A stretch of 64,000 bases of DNA from Pseudarthrobacter cellobiosi. Lineage in GTDB: Bacteria; Actinomycetota; Actinomycetes; Actinomycetales; Micrococcaceae. The stretch covers positions 1 to 64,000 of the forward strand of contig NZ_JAMXBJ010000035.1 in assembly GCF_023913755.1 (NCBI RefSeq). The letters are read 5' to 3'. Positions 51,426 through 60,004 of this stretch are shown here, in pieces (within the stretch, counting starts at the first letter, position 1; every line of letters begins with the position of its first letter). A model generated the notes under the pieces. That model was not told the DNA's origin, did no database searches, and was given only the letters and a program-made list of their open reading frames with translations. The position numbers were made by a program, and so were the translations under genes.

Positions 51426-52915
51426 GCACCACCGAATCAGCCGCGAACACCGCCCCGGCCACGGCCGGGGCGGTGTTCGCCGCTGTCGACATCGGCGCCT
51501 CCTCCGGCCGGGTAATCCTCGGCCGGACCAAGGACGGCTCGTCCGCTACCGCGGACGGGAGCGTGGAGCTGGAGACGGTGCACCGTTTTCCCAACGGTGT
51601 GGTGGAGCTCGACGGCGGCCTCCGCTGGGATTTCGACGCCCTGTTCGCCGAAGTGCTCGCGGGCCTGACCGCCGCCGCCACCGTGGCGGCGGCGCAGGAC
51701 GAAATTATCACCAGCATCGGGATCGACACTTGGGCGGTGGACTACGGCCTGGTCAACGCCGCCGGGGAACTCACGGCCCAGCCCTACAGCTACCGCGATG
51801 ACCGCAGCCGCGCTGCCGTCGCGCCCGTGCACCAGAAACTGGATCCGGCCCGGCTCTACGCCACCACCGGGCTGCAGTTCCTGCAGTTCAACACCCTCTA
51901 CCAGCTGGCCACGGAGCAGGAGCTGGACGGTTTGCAGGCGCTGCTCATCCCGGACCTCATCGCCTTCTTCCTTACGGGGCAGCGGCGCACGGAATCTACC
52001 AACGCCTCCACCACAGGTCTCTTTGATGCCGTCGCGGGGGAGTGGGCCACGGAATTCCTGACCGCCCTGGGCCTGCCCAAGAAGCTGTTCCCGCCACTGA
52101 TCGAGCCCGGCGAAACCGTCGGCACGCTGCTGCCGGAGATCGCGTCCAGGGTGGGACTGCCGGCCGGCACCAAGGTGGTGGCCGTCGGCTCGCACGACAC
52201 CGCCTCCGCCGTCGCCGCCGTCCCCGCCCAGGAGGAGGACTTCGCGTACATCTCCTCCGGCACCTGGTCCCTGGTGGGGCTGGAACTGAACCAGCCGGTC
52301 CTGACCGAGGCCAGCCGGGAGGCGAACTTCACCAATGAACGCGGCGTGGACGGCACTATCCGCTACCTGCGCAACATGGGCGGGTTGTGGCTGCTCAGCG
52401 AATGCCAACGGACCTGGGCCGCGGAGGGCAACACCTGGGAACTCGCTGATCTGCTCGACGCCGCCGCGGCCCTGCCCCCGGGCGGCCCGCAGATTAATCC
52501 GGACGATTCAGGGTTCATCGCCCCTGACAACATGCCCCACCGCATCCGCGCCACGGTCCGCCACACCGGGGACCTCCTGCCTGATGACCCGGCAGCCATT
52601 ACACGCTGCATCATGGACAGCCTCGCCACCGGCTACGCGCGGGCCATCGCGGACGCCGAACGCCTGGCGGACCGCACCGTGGACGTGATCCATGTCGTTG
52701 GTGGCGGCTCCCAGAACGGGCTCCTCTGCCAGCTCACGGCCGACACCACCGGCAAGAAGGTGGTGGCAGGACCCGTAGAAGCGACCGCCGTCGGGAATGT
52801 CCTGGTCCAGGCCCGGGCAGCCGGCGTCGTCAGAGGCGGGCTCACGGAACTGCGCCGCCTGGTGGTGTCATCGCACGAGCTGCAGACGTTCACGCCGCAG
52901 CTCTCCCGCCTGTAA
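51422..52915 (+). CDS. rhaB: Rhamnulokinase
   Basis: A 497-residue FGGY-family kinase that phosphorylates L-rhamnulose. N-terminal FAAVDIGASSGRVILGRTKD, IGIDTWAVDYGLVNAAGELT, LYATTGLQFLQFNTLYQLAT; C-terminal SGTWSLVGLEL and IHVVGGGSQNGLLCQLTADT. ATG overlaps the stop of the aldolase fusion. This closes the complete rhamnose pathway of the locus. Confidence 0.93.
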   Translation: MSTTESAANTAPATAGAVFAAVDIGASSGRVILGRTKDGSSATADGSVELETVHRFPNGVVELDGGLRWDFDALFAEVLAGLTAAATVAAAQDEIITSIGIDTWAVDYGLVNAAGELTAQPYSYRDDRSRAAVAPVHQKLDPARLYATTGLQFLQFNTLYQLATEQELDGLQALLIPDLIAFFLTGQRRTESTNASTTGLFDAVAGEWATEFLTALGLPKKLFPPLIEPGETVGTLLPEIASRVGLPAGTKVVAVGSHDTASAVAAVPAQEEDFAYISSGTWSLVGLELNQPVLTEASREANFTNERGVDGTIRYLRNMGGLWLLSECQRTWAAEGNTWELADLLDAAAALPPGGPQINPDDSGFIAPDNMPHRIRATVRHTGDLLPDDPAAITRCIMDSLATGYARAIADAERLADRTVDVIHVVGGGSQNGLLCQLTADTTGKKVVAGPVEATAVGNVLVQARAAGVVRGGLTELRRLVVSSHELQTFTPQLSRL

Positions 52916-53002
52916 CCGCCCACCACCCCCAGCGCCCACGATCCAGCGCGAACCACCCAGCGCGAAGGGACACTTGGGGCCCCAACCGGAGCGGACAGCA
53001 GT

Positions 53003-54004
53003 ATGCCCCTCTTCGACCTTCCCCTTGACCAGCTCCGCAGCTACACCTCGAGGGTCACGCCGCCCGCCGACCTGCAGGACTTTTGGGACGCCACCCTCGA
53101 CGAAGCCCGGTTGTTCCCGCTCAACGCAACGTTCGAGCCGGTGGAGAACCACTTGTCGGTCGTCGACACCTTCGACGTCACGTTCGCCGGCTACGGAGGT
53201 GCACCGATCAGGGGCTGGCTGCACCTCCCGGCGAATCGGCGCGCCGGAACCCGGCTGCCCGTCGTCGTCCAGTACATCGGCTACTCGGGCGGCCGCGGGC
53301 TGGTCAACCAGGACACCAAGTGGGCGCAGGCCGGCTACGCGCACTTCATTATGGACACCCGCGGCCAGGGCTACGGCGGGATCCTCGGCGAAACCGCCGA
53401 TCCCCACCCGTCTGCGGGCGAGGTGGCCTACGCGGGGCTCATGACCAGGGGCGCCAACAGGCGCGAGGACTACTACTACCGCCGCGTATACGTGGACGCG
53501 TTCCGCGCGGTGGAAGCGGCGCAGTCCCACCCAGAGGTGGATCCTGCGCGCGTGGTCCTGGCCGGAATCAGCCAGGGCGGCGGCATTGTGGTGGCGGTTG
53601 CGGGGCTGGTGGCGGGAAGGCTCGACGGCGTCATCGCCGCGCTGCCCGACGTCCCCTTCCTGCAGGACTTCCCCAGGGCTATCGACATCGCGGCCCGCGG
53701 CCCCTATCCGGAAATCGCGGCCTTCATGGGCAGGCACCGGGACCGGTATGAGCCGATGCTCGCGGTCCTGAGCTATTTCGACGGCGTCAACCTCGCCCGG
53801 GCGGCCACCGTACCGGCCCTGTACTCGGTGGCGCAGATGGACGATGTCTGCCCGCCATCCACCGTGTTCGCCAGCTTCAATGCCTACGGCGGCGGCTCCG
53901 TGGCACAAAAGGACATCGAGGTCTACCGGTTTAACAACCACGAGGGCGGCCAGGAGCACCACTGGATAAGGCAACTGCAGTACCTCCGCGAGCTTCTGGG
54001 CTGA
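53003..54004 (+). CDS. Acetyl xylan esterase / cephalosporin-C deacetylase family
   Basis: A 333-residue alpha/beta hydrolase of carbohydrate esterase family 7. Serine nucleophile in VVLAGISQGGGIVVAVAGLV (GxSQGG motif), the RGQG segment in MDTRGQGYGGILGETADP, and the C-terminal catalytic His in NNHEGGQEHH. No signal peptide, so it is cytosolic and acts on imported acetylated sugars. It sits 87 bp after rhaB and may clear acetyl groups from plant-derived rhamnose oligosaccharides. Confidence 0.88.
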   Translation: MPLFDLPLDQLRSYTSRVTPPADLQDFWDATLDEARLFPLNATFEPVENHLSVVDTFDVTFAGYGGAPIRGWLHLPANRRAGTRLPVVVQYIGYSGGRGLVNQDTKWAQAGYAHFIMDTRGQGYGGILGETADPHPSAGEVAYAGLMTRGANRREDYYYRRVYVDAFRAVEAAQSHPEVDPARVVLAGISQGGGIVVAVAGLVAGRLDGVIAALPDVPFLQDFPRAIDIAARGPYPEIAAFMGRHRDRYEPMLAVLSYFDGVNLARAATVPALYSVAQMDDVCPPSTVFASFNAYGGGSVAQKDIEVYRFNNHEGGQEHHWIRQLQYLRELLG

Positions 54005-54066
54005 CATCGCGCTGCGTTACGACAGTGGATTTTGCGGCGGTCACAGCCCGCGGTTATGGTTTGCCT

Positions 54067-54126
54067 ATGACAAACCGTTGGTATGCGTATTTTTCGTTGG
54101 CTCTGGAGGAGCCCGCGTCTAACTGA
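54067..54126 (+). CDS. Leader peptide of the aroG attenuator
   Basis: A 19-residue frame, MTNRWYAYFSLALEEPASN, with Trp, Tyr, Tyr and Phe within five codons, followed by a stop and then mutually exclusive hairpins before aroG. Translation stalling when aromatic amino acids run low would change which hairpin forms. Confidence 0.8.
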   Translation: MTNRWYAYFSLALEEPASN

Positions 54127-54178
54127 CACGCATCCATCTTCCTTCAGAGCCAACAGGGCAGAGATCATTCTCTGCCCT
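54096..54178 (+). promoter_or_regulatory. Transcription attenuator upstream of aroG
   Basis: GTTGGCTCTG (54096-54105), inside the leader peptide, pairs perfectly with CAGAGCCAAC (54145-54154). Directly after it AGGGCAGAG (54155-54163) pairs with CTCTGCCCT (54170-54178) as a 9-bp hairpin. The layout, leader with aromatic codons plus adjacent hairpins, is a classical attenuator. The T-rich tail is weak, so control may act on transcription or on access to the aroG start. Confidence 0.75.
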
Positions 54179-54239
54179 TCGCCATTTCTCCGGCGGGTTC
54201 TGATCTGGGCCCGCTTCCTATCTGGAACAGGACCCGAAC

Positions 54240-55346
54240 ATGAGCACCGCGACAGCCACTCCCTCAAAATCCACGTCCAATCTGCGCGTCAGCGAGTTCA
54301 CGCCGCTGCCCACGCCACAGGAGCTCATTGCCGAGCTGCCCCTGGACGCCCGGGTGACGGACGTCGTCGAGCGTGGCCGTGACGAAGTCCGCGCCATCAT
54401 GGACGGCGTGGACGACAGGCTGCTGGTCATCGTGGGCCCCTGCTCCATCCACGATCCCAAGGCAGGGCTGGAATACGCCCGCCGGCTGGTCAGCCAGGCC
54501 GAAAAGCACCGTGACGACCTCCTGATCGTGATGCGCACCTACTTCGAAAAGCCCCGCACGACGGTGGGCTGGAAGGGCCTGATCAACGATCCGCGCCTGG
54601 ACGGCAGCCACGACATGGTCACCGGGCTCCGGACCGCCAGGGAGTTCCTGCAGCAGGTCACCGCGCTGGGACTGCCCACCGCCACCGAATTCCTGGAACC
54701 CATCAGCCCCCAGTACGTGGCGGACCTGATCTCCTGGGGAGCCATCGGGGCCCGCACCACCGAAAGCCAGATCCACCGCCAGCTTGCCTCCGGACTCTCC
54801 ATGCCCATTGGATTCAAAAACGGGACCGACGGCGACCTCCAGGTAGCGTTCGACGCGTGCGGCGCCGCCGCTGCCGCTCAGGCATTCCTGGGGATCGACG
54901 GCGATGGCCGGGCCGCGCTGGTGGCCACCGCCGGGAACCCGGACACCCACGTCATCCTCCGCGGTGGACGCAAGGGGCCCAACTACTCGGCGGCCGACGT
55001 CGAAAGTGCTTCCGCCAAGCTCGCCGGCAAGGGGCTTAACCCCCGGCTGATCGTGGATGCCAGCCACGCCAACAGCGGCAAGAGCCACCACCGGCAGGCG
55101 GAAGTGGCGCTGGAAATCGGCGCGCAGCTGGAAGACGGCGGCGAGGCGGCACAGGCCATTGCGGGCGTCATGCTGGAGAGCTTCCTGGTGGGCGGTGCCC
55201 AGAACCTGGATGTCACCGAGCACGCGGCGGGCCGGGCGGAACTCGTCTACGGGCAGAGTGTCACGGACGCGTGCATGGATTGGGACGTCTCCGTTTCGGT
55301 CCTCGATCAGCTCGCGGCGTCTGCCAGGAAGCGCCGGACCGCTTAA
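54240..55346 (+). CDS. aroG: 3-deoxy-7-phosphoheptulonate synthase (DAHP synthase, type I)
   Basis: A 368-residue enzyme joining PEP and erythrose-4-phosphate, the first step of the shikimate pathway. Type I-alpha signatures: LLVIVGPCSIHDPKAGLEYA, MRTYFEKPRTTVGWKGLIND, SWGAIGARTTESQIHRQLAS and NPRLIVDASHANSGKSHHRQ with the metal-binding His. The family is usually feedback-inhibited by an aromatic amino acid; here the leader adds transcriptional control. Start ATG 54240. Confidence 0.94.
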   Translation: MSTATATPSKSTSNLRVSEFTPLPTPQELIAELPLDARVTDVVERGRDEVRAIMDGVDDRLLVIVGPCSIHDPKAGLEYARRLVSQAEKHRDDLLIVMRTYFEKPRTTVGWKGLINDPRLDGSHDMVTGLRTAREFLQQVTALGLPTATEFLEPISPQYVADLISWGAIGARTTESQIHRQLASGLSMPIGFKNGTDGDLQVAFDACGAAAAAQAFLGIDGDGRAALVATAGNPDTHVILRGGRKGPNYSAADVESASAKLAGKGLNPRLIVDASHANSGKSHHRQAEVALEIGAQLEDGGEAAQAIAGVMLESFLVGGAQNLDVTEHAAGRAELVYGQSVTDACMDWDVSVSVLDQLAASARKRRTA

Positions 55347-55488
55347 TGATTGCCCGGATGACTTTCACTACAGCCCCATGAACCTCTAGAGTATCTAACA
55401 CATGGTTGGTGGATGGCTCAGCATCGGCACACCGCATATGAATCAAAGCTGGGGTACTGTCGTCATCCATCAGCAAAGGAATAGGGAA

Positions 55489-55701
55489 ATGTCCGCAGAA
55501 CAGAACTTCTCGAACGCGAAGTTCCTGACCGTGGCCGAAGTGGCCGAGGTCATGCGCGTCTCCAAAATGACCGTCTATCGGTTGGTCCACTCAGGCGAGA
55601 TGCCCGCGGTGCGTTTCGGCCGGTCGTACCGGGTGCCGGAGAACGCCGTCGAGCAGTACCTCAAGGGTGCTGTGGTGGACGGGCACACCGAAACCGCCTG
55701 A
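55489..55701 (+). CDS. bldC: BldC-like helix-turn-helix protein
   Basis: A 70-residue MerR-type single-domain DNA-binding protein: FLTVAEVAEVMRVSKMTVYR, LVHSGEMPAVRFGRSYRVPE, then a short tail. This is the BldC family that controls development in Streptomyces and is conserved in non-sporulating actinobacteria. ATG 55489 after AGGAATAGGG is chosen; an extension to 55402 has no support. Located before the bS22-type gene as in many actinobacteria. Confidence 0.9.
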   Translation: MSAEQNFSNAKFLTVAEVAEVMRVSKMTVYRLVHSGEMPAVRFGRSYRVPENAVEQYLKGAVVDGHTETA

Positions 55702-55858
55702 GCATTACCTGCGGTCAGTGGGCATCGCCAAGAAGCGGTACCCTGTTAAGGAACGTTTTACGTCATTGTAAGAATCTGTCAGTTGTTTCAGTTCTGTAGC
55801 TCTGTCCACGGACCTTTTCCATCAGACAGGTACTGCATCTAGTTTGTGAGGAACTTTC

Positions 55859-55957
55859 GTGGGTTCAGTTATTAAGAAGCGTCGCAAGCGTATGGCCAAG
55901 AAGAAGCACCGCAAGTTGCTTCGTAAGACCCGTCACCAGCGCCGCAATAAGAAGTAG
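55859..55957 (+). CDS. bS22-type 30S ribosomal protein (AURKAIP1/COX24 domain)
   Basis: A 32-residue extremely basic peptide, MGSVIKKRRKRMAKKKHRKL then LRKTRHQRRNKK. GTG start at 55859 after GAGGA. Identical in type to the actinobacterial small-subunit protein bS22, seen in mycobacterial ribosome structures, and to the AURKAIP1/COX24 domain. Followed at once by a strong terminator. Confidence 0.93.
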   Translation: MGSVIKKRRKRMAKKKHRKLLRKTRHQRRNKK

Positions 55958-55976
55958 AGATACTTCAACAAGCGTG

Positions 55977-56012
55977 AAAATGCCCGTTGCCTCTTGGCAA
56001 CGGGCATTTTTT
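55977..56012 (+). terminator. Rho-independent terminator of bS22 gene
   Basis: TGCCCGTTGCC (55981-55991), TCTT loop, GGCAACGGGCA (55996-56006), then six T. An A run precedes the stem, so it can also work leftward for the convergent HAD phosphatase gene. Confidence 0.95.
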
Positions 56013-56096
56013 GCGTGCCCGGCAACGGGGCGACCTTTGTCCCGCGTTCGGTCGCGATGCGCTCCTACGCGGAACACCGCGGCCGGGCAGTTGCCG

Positions 56097-56933
56097 CTAA
56101 GCCCGGGGGCCGCGCATCCGGGAGTACCCGCGCCAGAGCCCGTACACGGCGCCACCGGCCGTTGCTGCCTTGAGTCCCAGGGTGGCGGCGCGGCGGCCGG
56201 AACGGAAATCGTAGACCGGCCAGTTGTTGTCCCGTGCGTGGCGGCGGAGCCTGGCATCGGGATTGATGGCCACGGGATGCCCCACCACTGTCAGCAGCGG
56301 GATGTCATTGTAGGAGTCGCTGTAGGCCCAGCAGCGCTTGAGGTCCAGGCCTTCGGCGTCGGCCAGTTCCCGGACAGCCACGGCCTTGGCCGCGCCGTGC
56401 AGGATGTCACCCACCAGGCGGCCGGTGTACATGCCGTCGGCGATCTCGCCAACCGTGCCCAAGGCTCCGGTCAGGCCCAGCCTGGTGGAAATGACCGCGG
56501 CGACCTCAATGGGGGTTCCGGTGACCAGCCAGACCCGTCGGCCTACGCGCAGGTGCTGCTGCGCCAGTGCCTTGGCGCCGGGCCAGATCCTGGACGCGAT
56601 CATTTCGTCGTAGACCTCTTCGCCCAAGGCTTTGACATCTTCCACCGTGATGCCGGCGGCGAGGGTGAGGGCGGAATCGCGGACGGCGTGGACGTCGTCC
56701 ATGTTCTCGCCGCGCGCCACAAATTTGAACTGCTTCCACGCGAACCCCGCAGCCTGCCTCAGTGTAAAGGCGCCGCGTTGGTGCATCTTGCGGGCAACGT
56801 GGAAAAGGCTGGCGCCCTTCATGAGGGTGTTATCGACGTCGAAGAAGGCGGCTTCGCCGGTCTGCATCACCGCATCCGGCTGGGTCACCACAGCTACGTA
56901 CTTCTCCTCGGGCATGTCCACGAGTCTAGTCAA
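56097..56933 (-). CDS. HAD-IB family hydrolase
   Basis: A 278-residue phosphatase of the SerB/HAD-IB group. Motif I AAFFDVDNTLMKG (DxDxT), motif II VWLVTGTP, motif III/IV KRCWAYSDSYNDIPLLTVVG (SDSxxD) with the Lys in HGAAKAVAV. The C-terminal tail has a basic, hydrophobic end (ATLGLKAATAGGAVYGLWRG), perhaps membrane-associated. Start could also be internal ATG 56915 (MPEEKY). Substrate unknown; relatives act on phosphoserine or lysophospholipids. Confidence 0.87.
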   Translation of the reverse strand: MTRLVDMPEEKYVAVVTQPDAVMQTGEAAFFDVDNTLMKGASLFHVARKMHQRGAFTLRQAAGFAWKQFKFVARGENMDDVHAVRDSALTLAAGITVEDVKALGEEVYDEMIASRIWPGAKALAQQHLRVGRRVWLVTGTPIEVAAVISTRLGLTGALGTVGEIADGMYTGRLVGDILHGAAKAVAVRELADAEGLDLKRCWAYSDSYNDIPLLTVVGHPVAINPDARLRRHARDNNWPVYDFRSGRRAATLGLKAATAGGAVYGLWRGYSRMRGPRA

Positions 56934-57044
56934 TACTCGGTGGCCAGGATTTCAGTACCAGTGCCCGCCCGATGCCCGCGCCGCCGCGTGCCCCGCCGTC
57001 GGCCCTGCCCTGTTCTCTGCCCTGAAGGGCGATACGGTTAAGGC

Positions 57045-57320
57045 ATGGCAAAACCCGAGGTAGTCCTCATCACCAAAGCAGACTGTCACCTGTGCGCAGG
57101 GGCGCGCGACGCCGTCGGACGCGTTACTGCCGCGCTGGGACTCGGGTGGACGGAACAGCCGGTGGACGAACTGCCGGAACTGCGTGAGCGGTACGCGGAG
57201 GAAATCCCCGTAGTCCTGGTGGATGGAATCCAACGCGATTTCTGGAAGATCGACGAAGCCCGGCTGGAGCGCGTCCTCCAACGAGCCTTGGCCCAATGGG
57301 AAATCGGCCTCGCAGAATGA
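57045..57320 (+). CDS. Glutaredoxin-family protein
   Basis: A 91-residue thioredoxin-fold protein. Active site KADCHLCAGARDAVG (CxxC), the cis-Pro segment EIPVVLVDG, and a C-terminal helix. It matches the DUF836/glutaredoxin-like family that often lies upstream of rex and hemA in actinobacteria. It starts at ATG 57045; rex follows after a short gap on the same strand. Confidence 0.87.
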   Translation: MAKPEVVLITKADCHLCAGARDAVGRVTAALGLGWTEQPVDELPELRERYAEEIPVVLVDGIQRDFWKIDEARLERVLQRALAQWEIGLAE

Positions 57321-57389
57321 CACCGGCTTTGTTGGCACCAGCGGCGGGGCTCTAGAGTGGAGTCACGACGCGATGGGATGGAGGGGATA

Positions 57390-58115
57390 GTGACTTCACT
57401 GGATTCATCTCCTCATGCTGTCCACGGTACAGAGGCTGGCCACAGTACACAGCCCGTCCACGGCGCCGAGTCCACCAAGGAAATACCGCCCGCGGCAGTG
57501 GCCCGGTTGACCATCTACCTGCGCGCCCTTAACACGCTGCTGTCCGACGGCGTCGAACGGGTATCGTCGGAATCGCTGGCGGAAGCGTCAGGCGTCAGCT
57601 CGTCAACCCTTCGCAAGGACCTTTCCTATGTGGGTTCCTACGGCACGCGCGGAGTGGGCTACGAAGTGCAGTACCTGAGCCGTCACATCTCCGCGGCACT
57701 GGGGCTGACCCATGACTGGAAGGTCGCCATTGTTGGCGCGGGTAACCTCGGCAAAGCCCTGGCCCGTTACGGCGGCTTCGAGTCCCGCGGTTTTGACGTG
57801 GTGGCAATTTTCGACGCCGACCAGATGGTGGTGGGCAATGAGGTGGGCTGGCTGCGTGTCAGCGACGCCGCGGACATGGAGGCCGTGCTGCAGCGGACGG
57901 GCGCCAACATGGTGGTCCTGGCACTTCCGGCCACCGTGGCGCAGGCCGTGTGCGACCGCGTGGTGGCGGCCGGTGTCCACAGCATCCTGAGCTTCGCCCC
58001 CGTTATGCTGCAGGTCCCCGAGGGCGTCAACCTCCGCAAGGTGGACATGGCCACCGAACTGCAGATCCTCGCCTATCACGCACAACGGGCGCAGACCCCG
58101 GACCAGACCGCCTAG
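57390..58115 (+). CDS. rex: Redox-sensing repressor Rex
   Basis: A 241-residue NADH-sensing repressor. N-terminal winged helix (AVARLTIYLRALNTLLSDGV, SSSTLRKDLSYVGSYGTRGV) and Rossmann domain WKVAIVGAGNLGKALARYGG, ending in a domain-swapped helix (MATELQILAYHAQRA). It represses respiratory genes when NADH/NAD is high. GTG 57390 is three bases after GAGGGGATA; ATG 57378 or GTG 57357 would lengthen a variable N-terminus. Nearby cytochrome c biogenesis genes fit its regulon, but I did not see a TTGTGN(6)CACAA site in the gaps. Confidence 0.92.
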   Translation: MTSLDSSPHAVHGTEAGHSTQPVHGAESTKEIPPAAVARLTIYLRALNTLLSDGVERVSSESLAEASGVSSSTLRKDLSYVGSYGTRGVGYEVQYLSRHISAALGLTHDWKVAIVGAGNLGKALARYGGFESRGFDVVAIFDADQMVVGNEVGWLRVSDAADMEAVLQRTGANMVVLALPATVAQAVCDRVVAAGVHSILSFAPVMLQVPEGVNLRKVDMATELQILAYHAQRAQTPDQTA

Positions 58116-58172
58116 ATCTTCGGCGGCTGGTGGGGTCCACGCCCGTTCGGGTGTGGATGCGACTCGTTGGTA

Positions 58173-58970
58173 CTACTGTCCGTAGGGGTTGCCAGGCGTG
58201 GTGCCCGGGGCGCCGTACGGGTTAGCGAACGGCTGCTGCTTGCGGAAGTACGGGGCCGCGGCCGGCAGGTAGAGCAGCACGATCGCTGCGATCCCGGCCA
58301 GCGTTCCCACGGTTCCGAGGCTCGGTGGTCCGAAGAGGCCGAAAATGGACAGTGCCGCGAAAACGGTGCCGAGGATGCGGGCCCAGTTCTTGCCCTTACG
58401 GACGAAGAACGCCACCAGCGCGTACAGCCCAGCGCCGATGATGGCGAAGACTACGAGCGACCCGGCGAGGACACCCTTGAAATCGTCGAATGCAAACTCC
58501 GTGCCGGAAGCGCCACCGCTGCGCATGGCGTCTTCGAAGGCGCGGCGCATCGCCGGGTCATCGAGCATGCCAATGCCCATGAGCAGGCTGATGACATACA
58601 CGACACCCGCGCCAATCAGCAGCCAGAACGAGATGTTGACCAGCTGGGGAACCCCGTTGGATCCCGTGGCCTGCGGCTGTTCGGACGGGTACTGCGCGTA
58701 GGGGGACTGCCCGTACGGCTGCTGGCCATAGGGCGGAGGCGTGGGCTGGCCGAACTGCGGCGGGCTGTTCTGCCCGTACTGCGGGGCGTTCTGCCCGTAC
58801 TGCGGCGCCGGCGGCGTGGGCTGCCCGAACTGCGGGGCGTTCTGCCCGTACTGTGGCGCCGGCGGTGTGGGCTGCCCGAACTGCGGGCTGTTCTCGCCGT
58901 AGCGGGGCGCTGGCGGCTGGTTGCCGGGCTCGGGCTCGTTCGGGACGGGAGGCGGGACAGGCGTGCTCAT
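58173..58970 (-). CDS. Pro/Gln/Tyr-repeat membrane protein 1
   Basis: A 265-residue protein. Residues 1-105 are low-complexity with repeats of PQYGQN, PQFGQPTPP and similar; residues about 110-245 hold four membrane helices (LVNISFWLLIGAGVVYVISL; GSLVVFAIIGAGLYALVAFF; then KGKNWARILGTVFAALSIFG and IAAIVLLYLPAAAPYF). The helix part, KGKNWAR included, matches a family of unknown actinobacterial membrane proteins. A paralog follows upstream at 59152-59907. The repeats could mediate weak clustering at the membrane. Function unknown. Confidence 0.75.
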   Translation of the reverse strand: MSTPVPPPVPNEPEPGNQPPAPRYGENSPQFGQPTPPAPQYGQNAPQFGQPTPPAPQYGQNAPQYGQNSPPQFGQPTPPPYGQQPYGQSPYAQYPSEQPQATGSNGVPQLVNISFWLLIGAGVVYVISLLMGIGMLDDPAMRRAFEDAMRSGGASGTEFAFDDFKGVLAGSLVVFAIIGAGLYALVAFFVRKGKNWARILGTVFAALSIFGLFGPPSLGTVGTLAGIAAIVLLYLPAAAPYFRKQQPFANPYGAPGTTPGNPYGQ

Positions 58971-59151
58971 GAGCGGTCCTTTGCAGGTCGGATGTCAGTT
59001 CGGCTGCTGGGTGCAGTCCAACTGGCCTGCCCCCCAGTAAGGCTTACTTCCCACCGTACCCCCGGCGGGGGTCGCGGGGGATCATTCCGGAGAGGTATTC
59101 CCACAGAACTCAGGGCGGGTCGCGCAAGACTGTGTTTCTGCTGGATCCGGT

Positions 59152-59907
59152 CTACGCGCGGCCCTTGACGGCGATGAACCAGGCCTGCGAGTTCGGCAGC
59201 CACATCAGGACGGTAGCCGCGGCGGAGATGAGGAAGCCGAGCCAGTTGTTACCGATGCTGCTGCCGCCGCCCACGCTGCCGCCGAGCACGGCGAGCACCA
59301 GCGAAACGCCGGCCACGATGGTGAGCGCTAGGCGCGCCCATTCCTTGCCCTCCTTCATCCTCAGGACCAGGACAACCTGGGCCGCCGCCAGGGCCAGTGC
59401 CACCAGCACCAAAACGAGGACCACCGCAGCCAGGGCGGGTGCCACGGTGAACAATGCCAGCGTGGCAAGCATCCCGAAGAGACCGCCCAACACACCGAGC
59501 ATGCCGCCGATGAGCCAGATCCAGTACGACACCTTGAGCTCGGTGGGCAGCCCGGTCACGCTGAACATGCCGGAGAAACCGCCCTTGGGCATAACGTCGT
59601 TGAAGTTGCGGGGGCCGTCGGTGGGCATCGCAAATTGGAAGCCGCCCGGCTGGCCGGGCTGGTTGTACGGCTGCCCGGGCTGGCCATCCGGCTGTCCTGG
59701 CTGCGGGTAACCCTGCGGCGGCTGGTAGGCCTGTCCTGGCTGCGGGTAACCCTGCGGCGGCTGGTAGCCCGCGGGGGGAACGTTGCCGGCAGGAGGAACG
59801 TTGCTGGCAGGCGGCTGAGTGGCAGGCGGCTGGGCACCGGGCTGCTCAGCGCCGGGCTGCTGGGGCTGCTGGGGCTGTGGTACTTCACTGTTGCTCATGG
59901 GTCTCAC
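59152..59907 (-). CDS. Pro/Gln/Gly-repeat membrane protein 2
   Basis: A 251-residue paralog of the previous protein: N-terminal PQQPGAEQPG, GYPQPGQAYQPPQ repeats, then four membrane helices (LKVSYWIWLIGGMLGVLGGL; VAPALAAVVLVLVLVALALA; MKEGKEWARLALTIVAGVSL; ISAAATVLMWLPNSQAWFIA). The shared core KEWARxALT and the common topology support gene duplication. Start ATG 59907. Function unknown. Confidence 0.75.
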   Translation of the reverse strand: MRPMSNSEVPQPQQPQQPGAEQPGAQPPATQPPASNVPPAGNVPPAGYQPPQGYPQPGQAYQPPQGYPQPGQPDGQPGQPYNQPGQPGGFQFAMPTDGPRNFNDVMPKGGFSGMFSVTGLPTELKVSYWIWLIGGMLGVLGGLFGMLATLALFTVAPALAAVVLVLVLVALALAAAQVVLVLRMKEGKEWARLALTIVAGVSLVLAVLGGSVGGGSSIGNNWLGFLISAAATVLMWLPNSQAWFIAVKGRA

Positions 59908-59938
59908 TGTAGACCGCGTGTCCGCCTGTATCTAGGGG

Positions 59939-59992
59939 ATAAAACAAAGCACCCCGGCCGCCAGATTCCGTGGAAATGGCGGCCGGGGTGCT
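59939..59992 (-). terminator. Rho-independent terminator of yceI
   Basis: On the minus strand a 16-bp perfect stem (AGCACCCCGGCCGCCA with TGGCGGCCGGGGTGCT, 59948-59963 and 59977-59992) with a 13-base loop, followed by TTTGTTTTA. It lies directly after the yceI stop. Confidence 0.93.
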
Positions 59993-60004
59993 TCAGGAAG
60001 AAAA

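Noticed and set aside
58680..58920. Possible minisatellite or CRISPR-like repeat array
   Set aside because: The repeats are codon-phase repeats of PQYGQ/PTPP within a coding gene, without spacer structure.
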